Part shown: positions 23,397 to 34,999 of the stretch, piece by piece
How the letters are laid out: each line of letters begins with the position of its first letter
How positions within the stretch are numbered: position 1 is the first letter of the stretch
Assembly (NCBI GenBank): GCA_949130495.1
Contig: OX422221.1
Location: 152,873,741-152,937,740 of the forward strand
Direction of reading: 5' to 3'
DNA length: 64,000 nt
From: Sambucus nigra
Lineage: Eukaryota > Streptophyta > Magnoliopsida > Dipsacales > Adoxaceae
Position numbers and translations under genes: made by a program
Notes under the pieces: generated by a model
The model's database searches: none
The model's input: the letters and a program-made list of their open reading frames with translations, nothing else
Told to the model about the DNA's origin: nothing

Positions 23397-23855
23397 TGTA
23401 ATATCCCGTACTTTTAAAGGTATTTAAATTACACTATGGAAGTTATATGGTAATTTGAGGAATTTCTATGAATAGTAATTTTGGAATTTATTAGTGAAAT
23501 AAAATAAATTTGATATTATAAAGTGAATAGTAAATATTAGTTTTCAAGCGTCGGATTAATATTTATATGGATTATATTTCTCTTACGAGACTAAGTATAT
23601 GAGTGGATTATTTTTATTATATGTCGCAGTTGGGTAAAGCGACAAAGGAAAATATTTTGATTGAAAAACACACGCATTGAACGTGTTGGGTCTAATTAGT
23701 GAATTTTAGTTAAGTAACTCGGATGGAGATTTTAACTGCGTCGTTGCATTCGGAATGGCCGAGATAGTCAAATTAGAGTATACGGGGGTAGTGTTTAGGT
23801 TGCGGGGATTTTTGGACTAGTAGTGACTCGTAATTGAGTACACAAGTTATTTTAC

Positions 23856-23877
23856 AATTGGGTATATATACCCAATT
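23856..23877 (+). promoter_or_regulatory. TATA box inside a perfect 22-bp palindrome (solo LTR promoter)
   Basis: Arms AATTGGGTATA and TATACCCAATT abut without a loop, about 460 bases into the LTR. A purine-rich stretch (23930-23995), typical of an LTR leader, follows, so transcription probably starts near 23890-23900. Confidence 0.6.
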
Positions 23878-25646
23878 TCGGATTTATTAAGAAGGCAGCC
23901 CTCATTTCTTTCCCAAAATCAGATCTAAGAGAAAGAAAGAGAAGAGATAAGGAAGAGAAGAGAAAGAAGAGAAGGGAAGAAGGAAGAAAATGGATTTCTG
24001 GTCAAAACTTCGCGGGATTCGACTCGGGGTCGTCGGATTTAATCCACGAGGCAAGTGTTTAGATTAAACGGATAAAACTCGGTTTATGCCCAATTTGAGA
24101 AACTTAAGAATTAATTGAAATTAATGGTTGGTTATGGGTTCTAGGGTGATTAGAACTCCTTTTATGTGTGTATTTGTGGTTGTTTCATGTTGGATGATGA
24201 TGGGAGAGGAGATAAAAAGCTTGGAGGTGCTTTAATGGAGGATTGGATTTTTGGAGAAGAAGGTGAATAGTGACCATCGTCACTTCCGAACTGTTTCAGA
24301 TAGGAAGAGAGTTGATTCGTCTCTTGGTCAAAACATAAGAGTTGTAGATCGTTTCGATACGGTCGCTTTGGTGCCAACCGAGTATTTTTCTGGTTTTTTT
24401 TATTTAATATGATTTTTCTAAGAAAGCAGTTCCGAGGTTGAAATCATTAACTCGAAAATCAAACCGGAAATTTGAAAAATAAAGGCTAGAATTGTTAGGA
24501 AATAAATATTTGGGGTTCCTAAAAATAGTGTGGGGACTTTTAAATATTTTTTTTGAGTAAGGCGTGTACTTTGGGTTAGTTGAAAGTAAAATCCAAGACT
24601 TACCCAAATAGGGGTGTTCGTGAGAAGTAATACTTAAACAGGTATTTAAGTGGGTAATTTTATATAAGTAATTGTGCTCGTAGAAAAGGTAGTTATATAC
24701 CGACCTTGGTTAAGTAAAATCTTACGAGGTGACTATGATGAAATTTAGGATATGTACCACAATTGAACAATTTCCCTAAGCGTCTATGGACGATGATTAT
24801 TATAAGTGAGGAGATACCTAAGGAATAAAGAGAAGTAGTGCGTATGCTATTTAATTATTATGACTTGGTACGTTCGAGAATTAATTGTACAAATCTTTAT
24901 GAAGTGATTAATGAGTGATTTGAATATTAAAGAAGAGAGTACGTATTGGGGTAGTATTTTAAGTGTACGAATGTTTATATTATTAAGAAAGGGAACACTT
25001 GAGGTTATTGGCTATTTCTATAGAGTTTGGAAATTATAGCCATAATATATTGGGAAGTGATTTAGATTGTATAGAAGATGTCGTAAAATTATATATAATA
25101 TAAGATGAATAAATATAACGATGTTATTGGTATTATCATCACGCGGTGAGAAAAGCTTGGAAATAATATATTGAGGATTGGTTATAATCGATAAATGCGT
25201 CGGATATTTGAGATATAAATATACTACGTATGGAATTTATTATATGGGTTATGCGTATGCCCTGATATTAATATATATATGGGTTAAATAAATACCTACG
25301 GGGAATTATGTATAGGAAAGATAAATACCTATCGTTATCATATGGTTTTGTAAATACCTCATTGATGTTATATTTATATAGGTTGAATGTGTGCCTATAT
25401 TATTGTTTATTATGTGTATGACATACCTACCATACTTGCTATCACGGGAGGACGGGTTTCAAAAGAGGACAATCTTGTTATGTGTTTCCTTCGGGGGATT
25501 TAGATTTGGTACCACAAGAACATAGGACTGTGAAGAGCTTATTTGTGAGTCGATAAGTCTGCTGACTATGGGAGCGTAGGTATGTGTGTGACCCATGGAT
25601 ATGTGAACTATGTTCGCCTTCAATATGCGTGATTTCTATTGATACA

Positions 25647-25666
25647 GTTCCTGAGTGATTCGGGAC
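25647..25666 (+). other. Conserved LTR stem-loop, solo LTR version
   Basis: Arms GTTCC and GGGAC (one T-G pair) enclose the loop TGAGTGATTC. The sequence is homologous to the copy A hairpin read on its sense strand (GTTCGAGAGTGATTCCGAA). Confidence 0.45.
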
Positions 25667-27056
25667 GCGTGATCCTTGTGTACGAGATGTACTTGGATTT
25701 GATAGCAGAGTATGTGTGCACCGCAGCTTAGCCTCGGGGTGCTATATATGTATTTATGTACTGAGAATAGCATATATGTATACTTGAGATGTTTCACCAT
25801 TGCCTAGTAGATAAAAATGACTAAGGCACCTATATTATAGCTAGGTGGATTGATTAATATACTTGTGGTATATAGTATACTGTTATATATGAGATGAGAT
25901 ATCATATAACATAGCCTTATATAAAAGGGAAAAGAATGAATAATGTAATATACTCCTTTCGATAAATTTATATCCGGACTTATATGATTATGAATCCTTG
26001 GTTCTAATGAGAACTAAATATATATACGTGTTAGTATAAGATGTTGTATGTACTGAGGGCCTAATGGATCCCGACGATCGACATTGTCACGTAGTAATGT
26101 ATCGAGGGGGGGTCCTTATTTGTATTTCTCTTCGCGAGACAACCCACACACGAACGTAACATAATGTTGGGAATGGGGAGAAGTTTAGTCCTTCATACTC
26201 GGATAAATAAGGATTATTAGAATATGGCAAATACATTAGTTAGGCAGGATAACTTAACTAGGTTGTTTAAAAGATATGCGATAGTTGTGCACTATTAAAA
26301 TAGGGGTGAGGTGTATCTTATGAGAGTGCGATACCAGTTTAAATATGAGAAATATCATATCTTAAAAATATGGATTTTATGCACTTGCTAAAATGTTTTC
26401 AAAACTCGGGCTCTGACCCGTTTCTCTCTTTTTCCCCTCTCTTGTTATATATATATATATAATAAAGTAGGAAACTTATGTATGTCATAAGATCATAAGA
26501 TGATGTCATCTATATGAATTTTTTTTCCCTTCCTATTTTACCCTTGAAAATTTTGGTTTCCCCCTCTTTTTCTTCTCATTATTTAATTACCCATCTTCCG
26601 CTTTAATTCAAACATAAGGGCTACTTTGGTAAACAAACCAAAAGTCACACCTTTCTCACCACATTCTCACAGACTCACCAAAACGCTCACGATCTCTGAG
26701 CTCTCTTCTCTCACTACCGAACCATTCGTCCTCAGAACCTAGGTCTCTCTCTCTCTCTCCATCTCCAATTGTTTGGGTGTGACTCTCATATATAACATCT
26801 TTTATTGTTTGGGTTCAAAATCGACACCAAGTTCTGCACAAATCAGTCTCAAGGTAAGATTTGTCAAAAATATTATTTTGTACATGTAACTTCTTTTCAT
26901 TTTGAGCCGTTATTTTGCACAAATCAGCTTTTATTACGTTTGATTCTCTAACAATGATGTTTAATTTGTTTTTTTATTTCGTTTTTAGGGAAGGGTGATA
27001 GTTTTTAAGAAGAAAACCTGAAAATGTCTTTTTGGTACTATTTGGGTTAGTGAGAT

Positions 27057-27124
27057 TATTTATTTATGCCCTATTTTGAAGATATATAGCTATTTATTTA
27101 TGCCCTATTTTGAAGATATATAGC
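27057..27124. repeat. 34-bp perfect tandem duplication
   Basis: TATTTATTTATGCCCTATTT and the following 14 bases occur twice in a row, with no difference seen. Confidence 0.95.
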
Positions 27125-29329
27125 TATTAGTTCATGAAATGTGTGTTGTCGGTTTGATGATGAAAGTGCACAAATTTGCGTTTACTTATAAATAGTATGT
27201 GGGTTTGATTATGCAAGTGCACAACTATTTGTTCATGAATTGAGTCATATACCTATTGTTCTTTATTTACATTTTGGGTTTTATTTTATAGTTTTTGTAG
27301 GGAGAACCAATGAAAGGAGGCATCGTGTTTGTAAGGGGTGAATCGAAAGTTAACCGCAATGAATAAGTTGCTGTTGGGGGGAGAATGATAGGTTGCAAAA
27401 ACAAGTGTGATAGTTGGTATATGAAAACAACTATTTTTTCCAAGAAACTCAACAATATATATAAATAGTTATTTGATATTTAGTTTTTTCAATGTTCTAA
27501 ATTCGGTGCCCTGTTGCGAGTGTGACAGTTTTTTTGATACTCAAACTTTTCATTTCGATGCATGCATTTCTTTGGCATGCATACTATACTAGGAAGTCTC
27601 AAGCACAATTGCAACTATTTTTGGGATGCATACTCAAGTAGGATGGCTTCAAGAGAGGTATGCTCTTTTTCACTTTCATTGTTTGTTTATTTATAAATGT
27701 TAGATTTTAGGTTAGGTGCCCAAAGAGAAAACAAGCTCTTCAAGAGAGTATTATTGGTCCACTAAATGTTTTTTATTTGAAATTGCAGTCCTTAGTTTTT
27801 ACATTTGCCAGATCTCTATATCATTTTGATGGCCTTCATGTGTTTGATATAATGACCAAGAGACATGTTCGGAGACTGTTATGGTGAAAAAGTATGGTTT
27901 TGTGATAGTTATATAGTTATAGTGTTGACTGTTATTTGAATATCTATTAAGATATGTTAAAAGAACATATAATATAATGTTGGTTTCATTGGTTAACAAT
28001 ACACTTGAGGGTATGTTTGGTTTGGGGTTAGAGTTAAATATTGTTCACTATTTTGTTTAATGTTTTGAAATAAAAGTGTGTGCACTTATTGCACTTTTAC
28101 TTAAATGTGTTATTGATATGTGGATATTACGAGTGATTATATTACTTAATGAGTTCATGTCAAAATTTACTTAAATCATCCTGATTTAATGTTTGATTTG
28201 TGTTTGTTTTCATCTTCAGCTTTACTTTGTGTTCATCTTCGTTGGGTGTATCATATTTGAGAGCAAAGAGAGGTAATATTGTTTGGGTATCTCAGAATGT
28301 AAGTCTTCTTATTTTTTATTTAGATGGAAACTATTAAGAAATATCTTTTTCCCCTAATGTGAAAACATTAGATGCACTCTAAAAAGGTTAACATATCAAA
28401 TAATCTAAGATGGGAGTGACATGGAGAGAATGTAATGTACTGAAGAGAATGAAGAAAAGATGAAAAGAGAGATGTATGGAGAAACCACAAAGATGGGGAG
28501 TTCCTATCTTAAAATAATTCAGAGTGTGGAAGAAGTATTTGCAAAAAATATCATCCACCATTATCATAGATGATTGCCTGCCTTACATAGACACACTTAG
28601 GAGATGGTCCCTTCCCTCTACAACTTACCCATCAATGTCCAATGGGTAATGAAATTTCACCCTACTATTTTATTATGACTTCTGCTATTTGTAATGCTAT
28701 GTTTTCAAGGGTGAAATTCATGTTTTGAGATTAGAAATAAACATGTATAAGTTCAACAATTCCAAAGCATGAATTATACATGTTCCCAAATGTAATGCAA
28801 TGTAAATTAGAATTTATGCCTCACCATATGTATGAAAACCTAATTGGTCTACTTATCTTTCATGAGAAACTTAAGATGGCAGTCAAGTAATCCTTAAATT
28901 ACCATATGGTTATGTACTCAATTTGTGTTATAGTAGATATCGCTGAAGGTATATTGGACCATAGTTATCTTCTTATGCTGTTCAGTTTTGTTGATTTAGT
29001 TTTTTTTCTTTCATATCTCTTATATGGTGCATGTTTTAAGCATTGGGAGCGATGTGCGTGCGTGTAATCAAAGACCAACGCACTATGACCAATGCCGATT
29101 AACCTACAGCAAACCATGCCACACAAATATCAGAGGTTGATCTTGAAGCGCTAATTTTTAATCTTGCTATCGTGGGACTTCAAAACTGGTAATGCAAGTT
29201 CCTTTAACCATCTATTTTACAAGACATAATCAAAATAGGTGATGAAGAGATCTTATTTCTAATAAAATAAGACATAATCAAAACAAGTAATAAAGGGCTC
29301 AACATTTTTATTGTTATGACAATATGGTA
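27125..29329 (+). other. Helitron-like interior, no gene recognised
   Basis: T-rich, intron-like sequence with scattered AG acceptors. Open frames do not exceed about 66 codons. Nothing here matches a known domain by eye. Confidence 0.35.
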
Positions 29330-29481
29330 AAGTCCCTGACCATCATTCTCAAGAAAGAGGCTTTCCATTGGGGTGAAGAGTCTGATCAGGCATTCAAATT
29401 ACTCTAGCAAGCCATAACCATAACTCGAAAACTGGCTTTACCAGACTTTAAACAACTTCTATTGTAAAATCTCAAAGTTAG
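29330..29481 (+). pseudogene. Old gypsy RT-RNase H junction fragment (left of B)
   Basis: Translation reads LKKEAFHWGEESDQAFKLL, a stop, then QAITITRKLALPDFKQL. This is the gypsy segment linking RT to RNase H (L-K-K-x-x-F-x-W-x-x-x-x-x-x-A-F-x-x-L-K-x-x-x-x-x-x-P-x-L-x-x-P-D-F). It is on the + strand, opposite to B. B inserted at its end, and a further piece of pol is found on the other side at 39877. Confidence 0.75.
29477..29481. repeat. Target-site duplication GTTAG (left of B)
   Basis: GTTAG directly precedes the LTR start TGTGACACC and is repeated at 39872-39876. Confidence 0.95.
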
Positions 29482-30350
29482 TGTGACACCCCGCCTAATT
29501 AAACCTTGGGTGATCAAGCCTTATTTTAATATAAACAGGTTTTTTTAATGGTTCATTCTTAGCATCACTGTCGAACGCCCTTTTAAAAAATTTCTAACCA
29601 CCTAAGCGATATTAAAACGGGTGCCAAATTTTTATCTTTCTTAAACAACAAATATTCCAAACCACACATTACCAAAACTAGATATGAATACGCAGTATGC
29701 AAAAAAAATCTGAAAGCAGTTAAAGTCTTGCCGTAAACCACGGCCCAAAAAGACAACTACAAATCCATAATTAGAATAAACTGTAATAGTAAAGGTGGAA
29801 CGACATGTTCCAACTAGGAATAATAAAACTGAGATCCTGTGCTAGAACTGAAAAAGAGGAAGCGTCTAAACGATCCCTGCAACCTCCACACTGGCTGCAG
29901 CTCCCAAATCTCTGACATGAAATCAAGCTGGGTGTCCCTGTGGCTGGGCACCTAAAAGGTTTTTAAAATTTTACATAGCAAGAGTTAGTACTCAAAACAT
30001 TTGAAAATATTTTGCAAGCAGTCATCACAATTAAGTTATTGATTACACATATTAAGGTTGCACACACTCCCTTGAACTTCCTCACCTCTCTTACGTAATA
30101 TGTAACTATCGAGGATACTTAGTCTACCTAGTTATACTTCCCGTAACCGTAGTTAACTCATTTTCTGTTCATTGTCCTTATTCTTGTAATAATTTCATAA
30201 TGCTATAAATTATTACTAAGACATTCACATATCATTTCATTGACTACTATTCTCAATTTGTAGATTATGTACATAGAAACATTTTATCCCACAACAATGT
30301 AATTAATATTAGTTACCTCTAATATATCCTTTTTTTACACACGAAGGACC

Positions 30351-30593
30351 CTTGGCTCGGAATAATTCATCGACTCCAAGTGAAAGTTGGTTCGGAATGA
30401 TCCATCGACCCCAACTGTCTACAAATATAAATATATACACATATTCTGGTTCAGGACTCTTTAATCGCGGCACCAGTTCAAAGTTTGGTTCGGCATTTAC
30501 ATCGACCCCAAATATATAATAACTTTATGTTAGTTCGGAATGTCACATCGACCCTAACATAATTAGTTTAGGTAATACTCTATGAACCCAAAC
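30351..30593 (-). other. Array of six adjacent stem-loops in LTR (copy 1)
   Basis: Five units (30351-30380, 30385-30416, 30446-30476, 30484-30512, 30529-30558) share the inner core TTCGG...CATCGACC. Their closing stems differ: CTTGG/CCAAG, AGTTGG/CCAACT, CTGGT/ACCAG, TTTGG/CCAAA and GTTAG/CTAAC. A sixth (30566-30593) pairs GTTTAGG with CCCAAAC with one mismatch. Paired changes between units argue for conserved RNA or cruciform structure. Confidence 0.65.
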
Positions 30594-31040
30594 CTATTTA
30601 TATAGATATAGTAGGTACACACTCGACCTAATAAATCATACCCGTACGTAATATATTTCACTTATATTCCCCGTACTTATTAATTACAATTTCTCGCATT
30701 ATTGTATTTATTCGAGTATTTGCGTAACTCTAAGGGCCCTAGTTACCCTTCCCTTAATTCAGTAGTTAAGTTAATTTTAACCTACTAGTATTTTCTTTTC
30801 GGAATTAAGTCTCACTCTATCCGAAATTAAATTAACCATCTCAACCCACAGCTAAGTCAATCGTTCTTTCGTCATTCTATTTCTCCAACATTCCTACTCA
30901 AACATTAGTGTAGGAACCTAATGGTACACCTACTGGAAATTTCAAAGTCCCCTCATAGGAAAAATATCATCTCTAAAGTTCCCATTAAGCAATGGCAATT
31001 AAAGAAATTTATACACAAATTCTCTATAGTTCAGACAGGG

Positions 31041-31114
31041 TCGATCGATCGAAGGGAAATGGTCGATCGATCGACTGCTCGATCGATCGACATTCAAGGG
31101 TCGATCGATCGATC
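31041..31114 (-). other. TCGATCGATCGA palindrome array (copy 1)
   Basis: Four perfect 12-14 base palindromes at 31041-31052, 31063-31074, 31079-31090 and 31101-31114, in an A+T-rich LTR. Confidence 0.92.
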
Positions 31115-32254
31115 AAGCAGTGACAGACCCCGTTCATCTTCTTCCTACGGGTTTCACCATTTTTACATCTCTAACTTTCATGATAAGCCATCATACTCAC
31201 AACCAACAATTTCTAATCATTCCTACATGTTCTGGGATGATTACTAACTATTTAAAACAACAAAATCATTACAAAACTTGGCCAAATTCACTGAAAATCT
31301 CTCTAATATTCAAGAACCCTAAAAATGCATTCTTTATAGTTTTCATCCAAATTCCAGATTTTCTTACGAATTTCTCATCAAGATTTCTATGATATAAACA
31401 TACTTTGTAATTTAAAAACGTCCTACATGCAAATCCTTATCAATCATGGATTATTAACAATTGTTTGTTCCCAAGAATATCATAAAAATCATGTCCTTCC
31501 TAAGACTTAATCATGGGTATTATAACTTAATTATTTTGCAAATAACCACTTACCTTGTGATCTGTAGGGTCTAATTTCATGGTTGTTGTTGTTGATTGAT
31601 GATATTGATACTTCAATCCTCCCTCCCAACAATCTTTGTGATGAAATCTTCCTAAGATGATCCCTCCTTCCTTCTTTTGCCTTAGGAATTTGCCTCTCTC
31701 ATTCTTCTCTAATGGCTATGGTGTAACTCTAATTGCCTAACCCTAGCCACCACTCTTATAATCAGATTTAGGGCTTCAAAATTCGTAGGTCTTCTTTCCC
31801 ATAATTGTAAAGAGACCAAAATACCCCCGAATGATCCCGGTTTAGCCCGAAAATGACCCGGCACTCAACTAGTACCCCCGGGTACATTATTTTGACTTAT
31901 TTGACCCTTTCGGAATCAACCGTGGACTCTAAATTATCATTTGAGTCTTGTAAATATTTTTCTACTGTCATCCTTAATTTTGTCGAGATACTTCCGGTAC
32001 GTCCATATAGTCACTAGACCGTACATATCAACATTGAAAATTTCTACTCACCTTTAGTAAATTTTCTATAACACATATTCATCTTTATTAACATAATATC
32101 TATTTAAATTACTCTACTCACGTAATTTAAATAAAACCTATTTAATCACATTAAATTACTCTACTCACGTAATTTAAATAAAACGTATTTAATTAAAGCA
32201 TTAAATTACTCTACTCACGTAATTTAAAATTTAGCAGAATTACGGGGTATTACA

Positions 32255-32275
32255 TACTTCCCCCCTTACAAAAGG
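32255..32275 (-). other. Polypurine tract of B
   Basis: On the minus strand AAGGGGGGAAGTA directly precedes the 3' LTR. This is the primer site for plus-strand DNA synthesis in this retroelement class. Copy C has TAGGGGGGAAGTA at the same place. Confidence 0.9.
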
Positions 32276-32943
32276 AATTTCGTCCTCAAAATTAGAAAAA
32301 TACATGTTATAAATAATTCTGGATATTGTTCTCGTATACCCTCTTCCCGTTCTCAAGTGGACTCATCCATATTGTGATGTCCCCACTGTACTCGCACTAA
32401 GGGTACTACCTTGGATCTTAGTTTGCGCTCACTATAATCCAGGATAGCCACGGGTCTTTCTTCATACGAGATATCTGGCTGCAAATCGATCTCCTCCATT
32501 GGAATGTGCCAGAAGGCTCTCTCGCTCCTCTTGTATTTCTTCAGCGACGCCACATGGAACACATCGTGTATTCGCTGAAGATGCTCAGGGAGTCCCAATC
32601 TGTAAGCTACCGGTCCCACTCTCTCAATGATAGGAAACGGCCCCACATATCTCGGTGCTAACTTCCCCTTTTTGCCAAACCTCGTAACCCCTTTCATAGG
32701 AGATACTCGAATTAACACCTGGTCTCCCACATCTAATTCCACATGTCTCCTGCCGGCGTCAGCATAACTCTTCTGCCTATCCTGGGCTATTCGAATACGT
32801 CCTCGAATCAACTCTATTTTGGAGGAAGTCTCCTGTATCATCTCTGTCCCTAAAAGCCTGTTATCCCCCACCTCTAACCAACAAGTGGGTTAACGATAAG
32901 GCCTCCCGTAAAGCGCCTCGAATGGGGCCATGCCAATAGTGAA
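32276..32943 (-). pseudogene. B integrase C-terminal part and chromodomain, with stops
   Basis: The main open piece (32871-32353) includes RIAQDRQKSYADAGRR, GDQVLIRVSPMKG, KLAPRYVGPFPI and RIHDVFHVASLKKY, the gypsy integrase end domain. Then come PVAILDYSERKLR and VRVQWGHHNMDEST, a chromodomain of the type found at the end of chromovirus integrases, which steers insertion to histone-marked chromatin. The frame stops (TGA) right after DEST, where this family normally has Trp, yet the reading frame stays open past it to the polypurine tract. Upstream, TAA stops lie at 32941-32943 and about 32890. The W-to-stop change is a G-to-A transition. Confidence 0.9.
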
Positions 32944-33816
32944 TTAGTAAGAGTTATTATACGCAAACTCTACCAAAGGAAGGTATGGCTCCCAATTTCC
33001 CCCAAAATCTAGAATACATATTCTCAGCATGTCCTCTAACATCTGGTTTACTCTTTTCGTCTGGCCGTCCGTCTGTGAGTGATATGCCGTGCTCAATCGT
33101 AAGTCGGTGCCAATGGCCTCCTGAAAACTCTGCCAAAAGTGTGACATAAATATCTTATCTCGGTCCGACACGATATTAATAGGAACTATGTGCAGCTTAA
33201 CAATCTATGAAATAAAAAGCTGCGCGTATCGCATCGTATCATAATCCGTACGAACTGGTAAGAAATGTGCGACCTTAGTCAAACGATCCACTATCACCCA
33301 TATGTAATCGTGGCCCTTCTGCGAGGTTGGTAATACGGTAATAATATCCATTGAGATACTCTCCCACTTCCACACGGGAATCTCTAGTGGTTGTAGCATC
33401 CCTGAAGGTCTCTGATGCTCGACTTTTATGAGTTGGCATGTAACACACTTTGAGACAAAGTCTGCAATATCTAGTTTCATACCTGACCACCAATATACTC
33501 GTCGCATATCCTGGTACATTTTGTCCCCACCTGGGTGTACCGAGAATTTTGACCCGTGTGACTCTGTCATAACGGCATGCCTCAAATCATCATCTTCGGG
33601 TACTATCAGTCTGCCGTTGAAACGTAGTCTACCCTCTGAATTGATGGAGTAGAACTCTGCCCCCTTGTCCAGTAACTGCCGTACTTTATCCTGACAAAAT
33701 GGGTTTTCTGCCTGTGCCCTCACTATCCGCGTAACGTTCTCGGAAGTGATAGCTAGAACTGCCATACATGCTCTTGCCATATCATCCTCGTGTTGGAGCT
33801 CACTCCACTTTGCTTT
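32944..33816 (-). pseudogene. B integrase zinc-binding and catalytic core
   Basis: From 33780 the HHCC zinc module can be read (residues H and H in ESHGSKFSVHPGGDKMY, then CVTCQ). The core follows: WESISMDII holds the first catalytic Asp and VSDRDKIF the second. The third catalytic residue should lie in the DGQT-R-VNQ motif, but there Lys replaces Glu (codon AAA near 33050). A TAG stop at 33202-33204 splits the core and a TAA ends the last piece at 32941. Integrase would join element cDNA to host DNA; with a lost catalytic acid this copy could not, even if the stops were read through. Confidence 0.92.
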
Positions 33817-34327
33817 CTAAACTTCTGCTAACTCTCCGGTAGGTCTTCTGCTTAACGCATCTGCCACCACGTTAGACTTACCGGGATGATACTGTATATC
33901 AAATTGGTAGTCCTTCACGAATTCAAGCCACCTTCTCTGCCTCATATTCAGGTCTTTCTGAGTGAACAGATATTGCAATAACTTATGATCCGTGAATAGC
34001 GTGAACTGCTCGCCCAGAAGATAGTGTCTCCAAATCCTCAAAGCAAAAACAATCGCTGCCAACTCGAGGTCATGGGTAGGGTAGTTCTTCTCATGTGGCT
34101 TTAGCTTTCGTGACGCATAAGCTACAGCCTTCTCCTCCTGCTGTAACACACCCCCAAGTCCTTGTAAGGACGCATCAATATAGACTTGGTATTCCACTCC
34201 GCTCTTAGGCAAGGTAAGAACGGGGGCTGATGTCAACTTGTCTTTCAATTCATCAAATGCTAACTGGCAACTATCACTCCATACGAAGGGAATCCCCTTC
34301 TGAGTCAGATTTGTCAATGGTCCGGCA
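33817..34327 (-). pseudogene. B RNase H domain, out of frame with RT
   Basis: The piece 34317-33817 reads [17 protein letters not shown], then [16 protein letters not shown] (catalytic Asp), [19 protein letters not shown] (catalytic Glu), [10 protein letters not shown] (catalytic Asp) and [17 protein letters not shown] at its end. All visible catalytic acids are present. RNase H would remove RNA from the RNA-DNA hybrid. An extra A in a short A run near 34325 shifts it relative to RT, and a TAG stop separates it from integrase. Confidence 0.93.
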
Positions 34328-34999
34328 ATTTTTTGAGAATCCCTTGATGAAGCGACGATAATAACCAGCCAATCCCAAGAAACTGCGAATTTCTGTCGGT
34401 GTCGTGGGCTGTCCCCACTCCCTCACCACCGATACCTTACTCGGGTCAACAACAATACCCCTGCTAGATACGACGTGGCCTAGGAACTGAACCTCCCGAA
34501 GCCAAAATCCACACTTCTCAAATTTGGCGTATAACTGATGGTTCCGCAATGTCTGTAAGACCAATCGTAAGTGTTCTGCGTGCTCCTCCTCCGTACGGGA
34601 GTAAATCAGAATGTCGTCTATGAATACAATCACAAACTGATCCAAAAACTCCCTGAATACCCTATTCATGAGATCCATGAATACTGCCGGAGCATTAGTT
34701 AGCCCAAAAGTCATCACTCTGAACTCATTTGACCCGTACCACAATAGGAAAGCGGTCTTAGGTACATCCTCTTCACGAATGCGCAATTGGTGGTAACCCG
34801 ATCTTAAATCGATCTTTGAGAAGTATGCAACCCCTCTCAATTGATCAAACAAGTCGTCAATCCTCGGTAATGGATACTTATTACGTATTGTTACTTTGTT
34901 CAGCTCTCTGTAATCTACACACAGACGAAGTGAACCATCCCTTTTCTTCACAAACACTACTGGCGCACCCCATGGCGATGTACTCCGCCGAATAAAACC
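34274..34999 (-). pseudogene. B reverse transcriptase domain
   Basis: From 34957 the order is [58 protein letters not shown], the catalytic [10 protein letters not shown] box, [16 protein letters not shown] and [14 protein letters not shown]. These are RT motifs 1-7 plus the thumb of Ty3/gypsy elements, with F-I-D-D intact. A TAG stop (about 34999) lies between protease and RT in the same frame. The RNase H connection is lost by a one-base frameshift, leaving a short missense tail. Confidence 0.95.

Larger units (their letters stand above)
29482..32254 (-). repeat. 3' LTR of chromovirus B
   Basis: On the plus strand it runs from TGTGACACCCCGCC to GGGGTATTACA; on the minus strand it starts TGTAATACCCCG. 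It is nearly identical to 37100-39871. A TATA-like ATTATAAGAG lies about 490 bases from the minus-strand start, so the stem-loop array and TCGATCGATCGA array are probably within the transcript. Confidence 0.97.
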
